Below are positions 22,800 through 34,866 of a DNA stretch of 64,000 bases, piece by piece. The position numbers and the translations under genes were made by a program. This DNA is from Abelmoschus esculentus (lineage: Eukaryota; Streptophyta; Magnoliopsida; Malvales; Malvaceae), in contig JAUCBN010000049.1 of NCBI GenBank assembly GCA_035048815.1, positions 4,285,501-4,349,500 on the forward strand, in the 5' to 3' direction. The notes under the pieces were generated by a model. That model was not told the DNA's origin. It did no database searches and worked only from the letters and a program-made list of their open reading frames with translations. How positions within the stretch are numbered: the stretch's first letter is position 1; every line of letters starts with the position of its first letter.

Positions 22800-24737
22800 A
22801 AGATATGTTTAGCCAAACACATATTTCGGCTTTGCCTCTTGCATAACAATTATTTAAAGGTAATGATCTCGTAGCACTTAAATAATATTTCTGGACCAGC
22901 TAAGATACGATGCTTCCAGATCAAATAATGTATGTAGTGTGCTTTAGACCAAGAATATCATTACCCTTTTCGTGACGCGAAAAAAATCTTTGTTTACAGT
23001 AAGAGACTTAGCAACAACCATAAAGGTGATAAATAGATATGCGTTATGCATGTAAAGTCTCTTTCAATATTTTTCTGTATGTCGATAGATGCACAAGGAT
23101 TTGAGGAGGTCTCTTCACGAGTCTCAACGATATTCAAATCATCGACATACACAATCAATAAAAATTCAGAGCTAAATCTCTTAATAAAAATGCTCGGGGA
23201 AATAATTCATATAGCATTATGCTAATAAGTATTCAATGAGGCGATCATACCAAAAACGCCTAAATTGTTTCAAGCCATAAAAAGATATATTCAATATAAT
23301 TGAATAATGTTCTCGAGAACTTGAATGAACTGCTTATGGCAATCTAAATCTTTCTGGAAGTTTCATGTAAATATTATTGTCAAGAGACCCATTCAAATAA
23401 GATGAAACAACATCCATTAGGCAGAAACCGAGTAATTTTATTTATTGTCAGACTGATCAAAATCTAAATGTAGTTGCATCCACCACTGAGGAATATATTT
23501 TCCTCATAATCAATTTCATGTCTTTGTGAGAATCCTTGTGCAACCAAATGAGCTTATATCTCATGATTTCCCCTTTTGATTTCTCTTTCTCACAAAGGCT
23601 CGTTTATATCCACGAGCTTTACACATTTCAATGTACAGGCTATAGGCCCAAATACTTCTCTTTTCAAAAGAGATTTTAGTTTCGCCTCAATTGCCTCTTT
23701 CATGTTGGCCAATCATTTCTTTGTTTACATTTCCCAATTGACAATGATTCATGATCCACATCATCAAATAAAATCTCTAGTGCTATATTGCATGCAAATA
23801 TAATAACGACGTCGATTTAATTTCAGTTTCACTTATTACCAAACATGACAATCTATTAAGATCTCTTTATTATCAGGTACCTGAGTCATGTCAATGTCTC
23901 TGTTAGAGACCATTTAATCTCTTCTAGAGATTTTCATAATCATTGATTCCTCGATCAGACCATCATAAAATATAGCTCCTTTTCTTTTTCGAGGATTTTT
24001 TATCTTTGGAACTTACTTGTCTACTACGCTTTAAGCGTAAGTTAGACTCATTAGCAACTAAAGTTTGTCCTTCCATGACACCAAATTTAATCGGAGCATT
24101 CATAGATGGTATATGTGACTTAGTCACTCTTTTAGAGTCAGCAAAATATCTGGCAATTGATTTGCTAAATGAATTATCCTTTGAACTTATAGTTCACATT
24201 GTGTAGTACATGGATCAAAATGAGAAAAATGATAATTCATTCTAACTTATTTCTTTCCCCAGCTATTTATTTTCTCCCCCTAATATTGGGTAAACTGACT
24301 TATTAAAATGATAGTAAATCGGGTTGTAAATAAATCCCCTATCAGAAGCTCTTATATATATTCCCAACAAAACTCATCTTTATGCGTTGTGGTGGAGCAA
24401 TTCGAACATATATCGCACACAAAAAAAAATTAAGATGAGAAATATTTGGTTCCTGACCAAAAACCATTTGTAATAGGGGAGAACTTATGATCATTTGTTG
24501 GCTTGATGCGAATTTGTGATACTACATGTAAAATTACATGTCATCAACATTATCAAGACTGATTGTATTTAGAAAATAATCTGGAAAATGTGCTCGTAAT
24601 TTTATCAACTGAGCAAGTAGCCTCGCAAACACCAAGTTGCGGGTTAATGATAAGGATACATATAACCATCTAGTCGATGCATCGATAAAAATCATAAAAT
24701 ATCTAGATGGATTTTTATAAAAGGTGTATGGGCCCAT
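22800..24737 (-). pseudogene. Copia pol remnant (integrase, reverse transcriptase)
   Basis: Read on the minus strand. 24534-24737 encodes an integrase-core piece with FMIFIDASTRW, FARLLAQLIKLRAHFPDY and SLDNVDDM (the second catalytic Asp region). Further along, 23138-23149 encodes YVDD inside LLIVYVDDLNI, the reverse-transcriptase catalytic motif. Stops and frameshifts break up the rest. The domain order integrase then reverse transcriptase defines Ty1/copia. Confidence 0.8.
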
Positions 24738-25159
24738 ATATATTACCTTGTATCCGTTCCAGAAAAGTAATAGATTTACATTTTATCTTAACTGTTGATG
24801 ATTGAATAATCAAATTGCTTTCATAGCAAGTATCACATAAAAATTACCATGAAGAAAATCTTAATTCTTCAATAAATGATCACATGAAAGTGTCAGCTAA
24901 TTTTCGCATCATAATTGAACCGGGATGGTCTAACCGGTCATGCCAAATAAAATTATCAGTAAACATCTGGTTTTCAATAGCATGAGCTTCAATTTGTACT
25001 AATTCTTATGTAGTACAATATGGATGACAGTGCATGTAATTTTGTCAAGATTTTCTTATTACCTTGAATTATACTCGTAATATTGAGATAGTCAGCATCC
25101 CTTGACTAATATTCTCAATATATTTCTATAAATATCTTTAAAATTTAATAAGTCTCTTT

Positions 25160-25275
25160 GCGACTTTGACGAGCATAATGTATTGTAAATATGAGATAAA
25201 TTCTCATTTGGAAATAATATATTTGCTCAATGAGCATAATGCACTGTAAATATGAGATAAAGTCTCAATAACATA
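25160..25275. repeat. ~70-bp direct repeat inside copia element
   Basis: GAGCATAATG.A.TGTAAATATGAGATAAA.TCTCA occurs twice (about 25169 and 25225), each followed by a TATTTGCTCA segment. Part of the non-coding, repeat-rich stretch that occupies the expected gag position. Confidence 0.7.
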
Positions 25276-26209
25276 TTTGCTCAGTCGGAGCTTTCTGTGA
25301 TATTATTACTTCCGGATATAGTACTCATATTATTCCCTTGCATTTAAAATGGGAAAATATGCATAATTATGCACCTTTTAATATGTGTTTTATTTCATTC
25401 ACTTCGGGGAATGAAAAATATGTGCTCTGTACCATTCACTTCGGGGAATGGAAAATATCAAATATAGCACATTATATCAAATCGGTTATCTATCAAAGAT
25501 AAACTCTCAAAAGCTCTTCCGAAGTATTGATATTGCAATACTTTGAGATATAGTACTCACATTTTCCCTTGTATTTAAATGGGAAATATTTCTTATACTT
25601 AAGTATGGTATGAGTACTTGCACTGTCTGCTTGGCATAAATAGCCACAATTCATTATAGATTTCATTCCGGAAGTGATAATATTCTTCAAAGAATAAATT
25701 AACATAGAATGTAAATATATAATATATAAAATAAATTAACGATAAATTAACATAGAGCGTAAATAAATAATATGTAAAATAAATTAACATAAATATATAA
25801 TAAATAAAAATAAATTAACATAAAACAAAATAAATAAAAGATCATTTATTTCCTTTAGATGTTATAAGGAAAATAAAATAAATGGTGAATTATTCTCTTG
25901 AAGGGCTATGAAAAAAATTATCAATATCCAATTGAGTTTGATCGATAACGCCATTATTTTCGTCACAAAGAAAATCTTATTATATTTTCTTTAATTTATC
26001 ATTCAAGATTATGAATAAAGTCCATAATACTTCGGCGTTTGACAAGTACGAGATCAATGGTTTATACCATCACATTGATAACATAAAGATTTTGATATGA
26101 TCTCTATCATTCTTGTCATCTTTATAATTCCACTTCTGGTGGATATAAGTATTCTCAAAAGAATCATCTTATCCATGTTTATTTTATGACTTCAATCGCA
26201 ACCACAATT

Positions 26210-26330
26210 ACTAATGTGGCTTTTATTCATTCTGCTATATAATGTCACATTCGCTTCAGGGAATGGAGCGGAACCTGTTGGGCGATATTCATGATTTTTC
26301 AAGAGCAAGTCATTATTTTGCTCAGCCATA
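26210..26330 (-). pseudogene. Copia gag C-terminal fragment
   Basis: A short minus-strand stretch encodes MAEQNNDLLLKNHEYRPTGS followed by APFPEANV, typical of the end of Gag in this copia lineage just before the zinc knuckle. The N-terminal Gag could not be found between here and the primer-binding site. Confidence 0.65.
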
Positions 26331-26502
26331 AGAAGACAAAAAATTAACTCAGAATATTTCTTAAAGCCTTTTTCATGATATTGTGTCTGAAGGACAACAT
26401 TGTTGGCATGAAAAGTGGAGTATGTTTTTTTTCTAACATATCCTCATCAATGATACTCTGGCACATAATTGAGTTTTATTCACTAACCATATAGTGAATT
26501 AT

Positions 26503-26705
26503 CACGTTTGCATTCACTTCAAGGAATGAAACAAATTCAATAATCGCATGGAATAAACATCATGCTTGCATTCACTTCAAGGAATGACATAAATCAAATA
26601 ATCGCATGGAATAATCATCATGCTTGCATTCACTTCAAGGAATGTCATAAATCCAATAATCGCATGGAATAATCATCATGCTTGCATTCACTTTAAGGAA
26701 TGTCT
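26503..26705. repeat. 58-bp minisatellite derived from a gag motif
   Basis: About 3.4 head-to-tail units, each with CATTCACTTCAAGGAATG and AATAATCGCATGGAATAA. The first block is the reverse complement of DNA encoding the Gag PFPEVN-type motif seen at about 26255. Further single copies (CATTCACTTCGGGGAATG) sit at about 25397 and 25434. Because 58 is not a multiple of three, the expansion cannot be translated in one frame. Confidence 0.8.
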
Positions 26706-27481
26706 CCCATAAAAATTCTTTGATCAAGACAATTTTTGTAACTTAAACTTGGGAGAAGTCTATAGTCTAGTTTTTCGACACAAAAAAATATTGTTTCCAA
26801 GCAAATATAGACTTTATAATATTCATACTATTAAATAGTAATTGATCAACCAATATATATACAATATATACAAAGAAAAAAAATTTAATCCTCATACGCG
26901 GCGTTGTTAAACCAGTCCACAAGGTCCTTTAAAAAAAGAACCTCCTTTGAGACCAGTAGCCTCGCAGAACGGGATGTCCAACCAATATACTCGGATTAAA
27001 CCAACATAACAAAGAACATATTAATTGATTAAAGGTTTAATATTTGTTCTAATATCATGTAATACTTAAAACATGATTAAAACATAAACTTTCGTCATAA
27101 TAATAAAATAAACAAATATTGGTTATAAATAAAGATAAAAAAATCTCAAATTAAATAAATAAAACATACCGAACTTTTCACTAATTTGAATATATGGAAA
27201 GTTTAATCACCAATATTTTGTTAAAATCCTTTTTGAGAATTGTCGACAAGCACCACAGGAATTGAGTCACTTTATCGCTACACAAACACCAAACAACCAA
27301 AGATTTTTAATAAATTAAAAATCAAATCAAAGATCAAGAGAGAAAAATAATCGGTAATTAAAATATAATTGAGGGAGAAAAACTTATCTTTGATTTATGC
27401 TAGTAACAAATTCTTGTCAATAACTCCTTTAAGATTCGAACGACAAATACCTCCGTTGGTTAGAGTCTCGTGCTGATAATG

Positions 27482-27720
27482 TGTTGTGAATAAAGTAAAG
27501 AACAAGAATAAAATAGGAGAATAAAGATAAGAGACAAAAGGGAGAGAGATTTTATTATATTCTCAAAGTAGGGGTTGTGTATAATGCTATGCCAAAAGTC
27601 TATATTTATAGGCATAAGATGGAAACCCTAATTCCAATGGGTATTAAACCCTAATACTAAAGCCCATTAAAGTTTAACTTAATATATGGATATCCACCAT
27701 AAATAAATATATTTATAACA
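27482..27720 (-). repeat. Right LTR (5' LTR) of copia element
   Basis: 239 bp, the full-length form. On the minus strand it would carry the promoter that drives the element. The adjacent 27466-27481 holds the primer-binding-site candidate. Confidence 0.93.
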
Positions 27721-27725
27721 ACTAT

Positions 27726-30030
27726 ATTATTATAATTATATATACTATCATATAATTATACCAGTATAATAAAATATTTTAAGCGGTAAAATTATTTGCT
27801 AGATATTCTATTACTAAATAGTTTAGTCCCCGTACTAATAAAATTATCAATGTCCAATTTTTTTTTTATAGATTTAAGCTATGGTTAAATTGAGGTTATT
27901 TTATTTGTACTTTAATTCCAAACAAATTTTGTTCACGGAATTATATTTTAAAAAATATTAACTATATTAAACAACAAATGATAGTTCTCTAAATTGTAAA
28001 TGTTAATTTTATAAGAAAAAAAGACATTGTTTAATACTTTTTACAGGTCAATTTAAATAGATCTATTTAATAATAAAATAATTAATATCAATACTTTGAT
28101 AAGGTACATTATATTTTAAAAGAATTTAAATTTTAAAGACATATTTTTTAAAGGGTAACCTTGCATCATAATAATGAAAGTGTTTGATCTATTTTTAAAA
28201 GTATAAAATTTAAAAAAAAAAAAAACAAAACAATATATGTAAATTATAGTTTTCAAGAAAAAGTTTTATGATTTATTTTAAAAGTTGAGAAATTTATTAA
28301 TTTTCTTAAGTATTTAGGTTTAATAATGAGAAAGATGTTCAACATGTACTCATTTTTTTTTCAATTTGGTACCTAACGTTTTTAACATTACTTAAATAAA
28401 TTTATGTCTTTATTATCTGTTAATTTTTATCGTTAAATTTCATTAATTATTATGTGTCAATTTTTTAAAATTTTAAAATTATATTTAAAAATAAATAGAA
28501 ATTAATACATCTGAAAAACCTAAAATTATCTTAAAATTTTTAAACAATTCTCAAATTCCTAAACCCAAATCTAACCACTATCATCAGCGTTGATCATGTT
28601 TTTGACAACGGCGTTGATCACGTTTTTGATGACGAAATCAAGCGTTCTCCTCTCACCGAGTGACCGCGTTTTCGATGACGAAATCAAGTGTTCTCTCACC
28701 GAACGACCCACACATCGTTTAGCGTATGTTATATCGTCGTTAGTTGTAAATTATTAAAATAAACCATTTGACGATATTAACATTTCACACTGTATCAATC
28801 AATTTTAGACAACAAGATGATAAGGTAAATGATCGTGATCCTAGTAACAGATGTGATGGACGACGATGTAGTAATCGACGATAAAATCTTCCTAAATCAA
28901 GATTTTGAGCTAGAGAGTTTGAAATTTCAATTTTGGGATCATTTTATAAATTTGAGGTTAATTTTTATTTATTTAAATATAATTTTAGAATTTTAAGAAA
29001 CTGATACGTGACGATTAACGAAAATTAAAGATAAAATTTAAGATACAATAACAAAGAGGTACTTATTTAAACAATATTGGAAATATTCGCACCAAAGTAA
29101 CAAAAAAAAAAAGGCACCAAACTAAAAAACGGGTTCAGGCATGAGACCTTTCTAACTATTAAGAATTATATTTATGCCATACAATAGTCAGTTGCTTTTC
29201 TATGGTTTGGACTCCAGGATGATAACCATCTCTAAAACAACATAGTGCGATTACAAATGAACAATTTGACCTTCGACACTAGCAAGCAATGCACAAATCA
29301 GCCTCTGACCTCACCCGGATGCCAAGCATACAGGCAACTCTAGACTAGAACATCATACCACTATTCCAAGACCGGCAAGCATACATAGATCAGCCTCTGA
29401 TATCGGAAATATATCAAAATCGACTAGATTCCATTGCTGTGTGTTTTTCAGGGCTTAATTTTGAAAGAAAAGTTGCCATGGGAACAATTTATTGTAGATG
29501 ATTAGTTCCAATGCTACAAAGCATTGACATGTTAAGAATCACTCGCAAGGGACTTCAAGTAAAACACTTAGTCTTATACAACAATGCACTAAAATGACAC
29601 ATCCATTCCCCGAGTTCTATAATGCAAGAGCTTTGTATAAATGTTTGGAAGACTAAATTACCAGAAAGCTTTAATCCAATAACTGTTCATTCAAGCAAAT
29701 AAAACCAACAAAGAAATTCAAATAGAAACAGTTGAATCTACTACACAAATTCTACAACTCAGTGTTCTGCGTACTTGCATTAAATTAATGACTACAACAG
29801 TCTTTTATTCTAAGCAAGTCACCCCAACTCATGTATGAAGATTAAGAAACTATAGATTGAAAGACTAAATAGCCAGAATCATTATTCCAAGAGCTGTTCG
29901 TTCGTTTCAATCGAATAAACCCAAAAAAGAAACTCAACAACCAGTTACAGTTCCCTACACTATGATATATCAGGTATCCAACAATAACCTAAGAAATCTT
30001 TCATAGAAATAAGTACCCATAACTCCAAAA
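27726..30030. other. AT-rich spacer with short repeats
   Basis: No gene is recognised. 28585-28720 contains short repeats (GCGTTGATCA.GTTTTTGA, and a GATGACGAAATCAAG.GTTCTC...TCACCGA unit twice). 28330-29130 has the GGTACCTAACG / GGCACCAAACT style of a degraded non-coding transposon. 29200-30030 is the likely 3' UTR and downstream region of the GeBP-like gene. It holds a repeated motif (CAAGCATACA...GATCAGCCTCTGA / CAATGCACAAATCAGCCTCTGA). Confidence 0.5.
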
Positions 30031-31278
30031 TCACCCATTTATCGATCGAAGCTCCTCCAAAGCTATCTTAATCTGATCCTGCACCAACTCCAACCGTTTC
30101 GAATAAACTTCCAACTCCAAAATCTGCAGCTTTCTCCACCTTTCATCCATTAATTCCCCATTACTCCCACCACCACCAAAACTCAAACTTCCTCCGAAAC
30201 TCAACGGCATTGAATTCATAGTCAATCCACTAATCCCTCTTCCGCCATATCCCCCTCCTCCCATTACACTACCTAACAACTCCTTAAACAAGGGTGTTAA
30301 ACAACTCCTCACAGCCTCCTCTACGACCCCCACCGTCACGGTAGCTTCTCCTCTTCCACCACCACTAAATCCTTCTACATTACCACTATCATTATTACTC
30401 CTTCCATTTAAGTTACCATTAGTAATCAGAATCTCATCGTTTAAAACTCTTTTCCCCTCCATTGGGAATTTCCCTCCTTCATTTCTTGACCTTTTCTTTG
30501 AGGCAGCTGATTTCGGTGTAAAATTTTTATTTTCCTCGCTTTCATCTATTAAACTAGTTTTATTAGTAGTATTTTCACCATCATCTAAAACATTATCTTC
30601 TACTTTGCCAAGACTATTACTCCAAATCTTACTAGAAATTTCAAAAGTAGCTTGATCATGAGGGGTTTTGAAGGAAAAACCTTTACCTGAACTGATCTTG
30701 CTCATCACGTTCTTATATTTCTTCTTCAATCTTCGAAGCTTCTCCACTAATTGATTCTTGTTGAAATCCAGCTGGAGTTTTGATTTGATTTGATCGTAAA
30801 ACAAAGCCGTGTCTAGATGATGATGAGGGTGAGAAACAGTACTTGAGTTCGTTTTAACTGTTGTGTAATCGAGAAACCCTCGGAGAAGCTCGATCTCATC
30901 TTCATCGGTCCATAACCGTTGAAATAACCGTCGTGAATCGTCCAATTGCGGTGGTGGAGGGGGAGTTTTCCCCGTCACGGCGGAATCACGTTGGCGTTTG
31001 GGATCAGGAGGCAATTCGTCACTGGAGACGGCAGCGATGGTTACGGCGGTGGAGGAGGGGACGGCGAGAGGAACGGAGGTGATTGATGGTAAGGATACGG
31101 CGGTAGCGACCGGCGGAGGGAGTAAAGAAGAGGAATTTATGCCTTCGTCCAATAATTCCTCGTCATCTTCAACGTTTAAAACGCCGTCGTTTTCGTCTAT
31201 CTCGTTACCGGAGGAAGAAAGTTCCTCATCGTCGTCCTGAGATCCCTCGAAAATGGCGCCGTACTGCTCCGAAGCCAT
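30031..31278 (-). CDS. GeBP/Storekeeper-family DNA-binding protein
   Basis: An intronless gene of 415 residues. Order of parts: acidic Ser/Asp/Glu-rich N-terminus (about 10-48), a Pro/Ser/Val-rich linker, a DUF573 DNA-binding domain at about 118-222, a basic patch (KKRSRNEGG near 261-269), a Gly-rich segment (337-372), and a C-terminal heptad-like helix (WRKLQILELEVYSKRLELVQ and onward, 381-410) for dimerisation. DUF573 landmarks are RLWTDEDEIELLRG, the lysine/arginine cluster KLRRLKKKYKN, and FKTPHDQATFEISSKIW. This is a plant-specific nuclear transcription regulator family; several members act in cytokinin response and trichome control. The position next to guanosine deaminase suggests, from memory, the At5g28040 (VFP4) orthologue. 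The ATG is in a good context and the next in-frame ATGs would lose the acidic N-terminus. Plus-strand frames here are shadows. Confidence 0.9.
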   Translation of the reverse strand: MASEQYGAIFEGSQDDDEELSSSGNEIDENDGVLNVEDDEELLDEGINSSSLLPPPVATAVSLPSITSVPLAVPSSTAVTIAAVSSDELPPDPKRQRDSAVTGKTPPPPPQLDDSRRLFQRLWTDEDEIELLRGFLDYTTVKTNSSTVSHPHHHLDTALFYDQIKSKLQLDFNKNQLVEKLRRLKKKYKNVMSKISSGKGFSFKTPHDQATFEISSKIWSNSLGKVEDNVLDDGENTTNKTSLIDESEENKNFTPKSAASKKRSRNEGGKFPMEGKRVLNDEILITNGNLNGRSNNDSGNVEGFSGGGRGEATVTVGVVEEAVRSCLTPLFKELLGSVMGGGGYGGRGISGLTMNSMPLSFGGSLSFGGGGSNGELMDERWRKLQILELEVYSKRLELVQDQIKIALEELRSING

Positions 31279-32136
31279 GACAAAGGTTCACCAGGAATCG
31301 CCGATTAGAAAAGGCGCGTTGGTTGGATTCGGTGGGCGTGTGATCTTATGTTCTGATAAGAGAAAGAGGGGGCCGGGGACAAGGTCAACGCGCTACTTTG
31401 GCGCGTTTAATGGAATATTTAAAATATTTTGGATAAAGCAAAATTTAGTCCCGAAGTTCAAAACTCTTCCAATTTAGTTTCTACAATAAATTGCAATTTT
31501 TTATTTTTTACTACTATGACATTAGTATTTTAAAATTATGTCATCATATAAAGTTAAAATTTTTAGATAATGATATAATACAATCTTAAGATGCCATAGA
31601 AATTAAAAAATATATCAAATTTCAAAACGAACGTAGACTGAAAAAATACCCAATTGATAAATTGAAAAAAAGTAAAGATCTATTTCACATAAATTTTAAA
31701 ACTCATATTTTCTCTATCCCATAAAAAATATCTTTTATTAATTTTTTAATATTTTTTTTAATTTTGATTCATAACTATTAAAAATTTATTTTTATAAATA
31801 TATAAAAAGATATATGTTTTAAAAATCTATGATCAAGAAATTTCTAATTATGTATCTTATAAAAATTAACTATTTAAAACATTTAATATAATTATAATTA
31901 AACTTTTAAAATTTTAAATTTTAAAAAGTTAATAACGGATAATCTTGATAATATAAATGATTTTCCATTATTGCTAACTTTTTTACAATATTAAATATAT
32001 TCCCATACCTAATGTGCCTCCCAATGAGGTTTCAATTATGTCCATTGGGTCCCCAAGTGGTTAGCCATTTCCTTTTATGGGTGGTGGTTCGGCCATTGGC
32101 CTAACAGGTTCAACTTCACTCTCACTAGCTGCTCCA
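31279..32136. other. GeBP-like gene promoter and AT-rich spacer
   Basis: About 31279-31400 should contain the 5' UTR and promoter (relatively GC-rich). Beyond 31480 it is AT-rich non-coding DNA up to the MITE at 32138. Confidence 0.5.
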
Positions 32137-32137
32137 C

Positions 32138-32577
32138 GGATGGCAAAAATACCCGTCCTCGACCCGACCTGGTGCGTTCCGACCCGATCCGGTCGGGTTT
32201 TTTCCTTTAAATTTCGGAGATCGGAGCGGCGCGGGACGGGGCTTAGAAGTCATGAAATCGGGTCGGGTTCGGGTATTTGTTTGAAATTTCCCGTCCCGGT
32301 ATATTTTTATATATTTTATTATATTTATAAAGTTATTTAAAAACTATAATTTATAATTGTGATAAAAGATTGATCGAATCTAACTTTTATCGTTGACGAA
32401 TACTATTTTTTTTAATTTTTCGGGTCGGGTCGAGGTCGGGTTTAAAAAATAATATATCGAGGCGGATAAATTAATATTTTAACCCGGGTCGAGGCGGGGT
32501 CGGATTTAAAAATTATCAAATCGGGTCGGGGTCGGGACGGCCAAAAACCCGGCCCGCCCCACCCCGGTGCCATCCCT
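32138..32577. mobile_element. GC-rich MITE, GGATGGCA...TGCCATCC ends
   Basis: About 440 bp, starting (C)GGATGGCAAAAATACCCG and ending CCGGTGCCATCCCT. The interior is full of CGGGTCGGG-type repeats and is much richer in GC than its surroundings. GCTCCAC flanks both sides (32131-32137 and 32579-32585), a likely remnant of the target duplication. It shares its terminal design with the elements at 35533 and 41416. Confidence 0.75.
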
Positions 32578-32873
32578 AGCTCCACCACATGCTTTTGGTG
32601 GTTCCATTACAAAAAAAATGGTCCATCTTTGGATTTCCAGCTGCCTCCACCATTGATGGGGAGCTTAGGTCAGCACTTGCAATTCCCATAACTTTGGTTG
32701 ATCATTGAAAAACAGTAGAATTGATTATACATAATTGTCTATTTCTGAACAGAATTTTGAAACCAAACAATGCATGCTTGTTATTCATAACGTGTAATAA
32801 ATGTCGTTTTAACATTAACTTCAAGTTGTTCATGGTGATGGCTGATGAGAGATTTAGTAGGAACTGTAAGGAA
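32578..32873. other. Downstream region of guanosine deaminase
   Basis: About 300 bp with no coding signal; the part near 32720-32873 is the probable 3' UTR of the minus-strand deaminase gene. The overlapping open frames are shadows. Confidence 0.5.
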
Positions 32874-34866
32874 TTAGTACAAGGTAAACTTCTCCTTCGT
32901 CTTCTCGAATACTTGTTCTGCAATCACAGCACCTGTGCCATCAGCTTGCTTGATCTCCAGGTTAGCCTTCTGGTAAAAACCAGTACCTCTCAATGCATCG
33001 GCAATGAAATCATCAAATCCTATTGCTATGGCTGCCTCTGCTTTGGCTCCATAAACAAGCCTCTGTTCCAAAAAAACAAGATTAAAGAGATCAGGTCAGA
33101 CTCTGCAACGACCCATTTTCTTTTTATCCTTGAAATGACAACCTCATTAACACGACAAAAGATTATATACGATAAGAAATGGTTTTAGCATCGAACCTTG
33201 ATTCTTGATAGATGGATGGCACCGAAGCACATTGGGCAAGGCTCACAGGAAGCATATATTTCACAATCTGAGAGCTCAATCTGATTCAGCTTCTTGCATG
33301 CCTAACATAGATGTTCCAAGCATTAGTAAATGGAAAGCTTGGATCTGAAAATAAATTATTTCAATCTTATAGTAACTAAACATTCTTACATAGCAATGTT
33401 TAATCAACACTGATCACGATCGAGATGAATTAGCTCTCACTGATATAAAAAGATGGGTAATCAAATACCATAGACATCGCAGAATGATGCTAACAATCCT
33501 TCATATTAATACGTATATCTTCCAATGGTGCTATCATATTTTCTTACAATCAACAAGCGAAATCTAAGCTTTAAGCTTTTTATACCGTTTAATGATTCCG
33601 GGGATTAGAACTTTCAAACATTTTAAGTAAACATATGAATAGGATGAAGCAATTCGATTAATAGTTTTGTTTGTTTGTTTAGTTCTTTAGATCTGACCTC
33701 TCTAATTGCAGTAACCTCTGCATGGGCAGTAGGGTCGGTGTTTTTCAAAACCATGTTGTGACAACTCACGACGACTTCGTCATTGCGAACTACGACCGCA
33801 CCAAATGGCCCTCCATCTTTACATTCAACCCCTTTATATGCTTCTTCAATCGCTTGTGTTAAGAACTTATGATCTCTACCCTGTACAGCTGGTTGAACAA
33901 TGAACAGAAAAAAGAGCATTTTTATAGCCATCCAACGAACATCAAGCATGACGGTTTTCCCCAGAAATCTACATCGGCAATCAAATATATAGAATCATAA
34001 CACCTAGGTTGTCCGGACTCTTCGTTTTTCCTGAACTCATATCCAATACACTGAATCTTTGTTTTTCCTAAACCATGTCCACCTATATGGACATGGACAT
34101 GGACATGCACTCATCCTCAAGTCCAGGCAAAGTAGATTAACACAACACATCTAACCATATATCATATCATCAATCATGATAGCCATCACTATGATCCATA
34201 AACTGTGGCAAAACTAAAAACCTATCATTACTTCGTTTTTTCCTAAAACGGAGTCCCGACTCACCCTCGAGCCGGACCGAGACAGCATATCCAAGAAAGA
34301 TTCCAGATCATAATATTTATGTAAGTAAAAATCCAATCAGAATATTTATGTAAGTAAATCTCCATTACCAAACAACATGCCAATTCATATTAGTTTCCAA
34401 CATTAAATCCTACAAAAAGGTTGATAATTACCTTCTTGATGACCAGGAAAAGCAGAAGCAACAGCAATGGTTCCCTCTTTAGCTTCCAACACTGTTAGAA
34501 AAACAAAAAGGAGCAAAATAAACATTAATATTGTAAACCAAATATATGCAAATAAGATTGAAAAATTATACAAATATCAGTCTAAAATGTATGAATAAAC
34601 CCTAAAAACTGTAATTTGTTTTCACAAAATTATGGGGAAAATGAGTTCCTTTATGACTTCCAGACATTATTAACAAATTCAATTGATCTGTTTAAACTAA
34701 AACTAGAAATGCAAAGTGTGAAAGTCAGTTATCCCAAAACCTGCAAAAGTAACAATGAAAATCCTCATGGAAGATGAAAAAACAACAAAAGAGAAAGAAA
34801 AGGATCTTAATGGAAGATCAAAAAACAAAAACCCAGAAAGAAAAACATACCCTTTGCCTCTTCCAT
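32874..34866 (-). CDS. GSDA: Guanosine deaminase (GSDA type), 5 exons
   Basis: Five exons on the minus strand: 34851-34866, 34432-34491, 33698-33888, 33197-33301 and 32874-33062. All introns are GT-AG and the frame is continuous through 186 residues, close to the ~185 of Arabidopsis guanosine deaminase. It is a cytidine-deaminase-fold enzyme that binds zinc through the HAE motif (PTAHAEVTAIRE, end of exon 3) and the PCPMC motif (CEPCPMCFGA, exon 4); the Glu of HAE is the proton shuttle. Plant GSDA converts guanosine to xanthosine in the cytosol, the entry into purine catabolism. The C-terminus ends EKFTLY, as expected. The start in exon 1 (MEEAK) fits the family. Bacterial and other plant guanine deaminases share the fold, but the close match supports GSDA. 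It lies on the same strand as the GeBP-like gene, which begins 1.6 kb downstream. Confidence 0.93.

Larger units (their letters stand above)
22094..27720 (-). mobile_element. Young Ty1/copia element with two LTRs
   Basis: Left LTR 22094-22309 (216 bp) and right LTR 27482-27720 (239 bp) are flanked by the perfect 5-bp duplication ACTAT (22089-22093, 27721-27725). On the minus strand the LTR runs TGTTATAAA...CACAACA. A purine tract (AAGGGGGAGT) abuts the left LTR, and a primer-binding-site candidate (ATTATCAGCACGAGACTC) abuts the right LTR, so the element reads right to left. The LTRs differ by three substitutions plus one 23-bp deletion between short direct repeats (AAACCCTAAT). The internal region carries gag, integrase and reverse-transcriptase remnants (separate entries) but no long open frame: recently inserted yet already unable to code. 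Confidence 0.92.

Noticed and set aside
30861..31240. Arg-rich and Ser-rich plus-strand frames
   Set aside because: Antisense shadows of the GeBP-like gene's Pro/Ser/acidic N-terminus.
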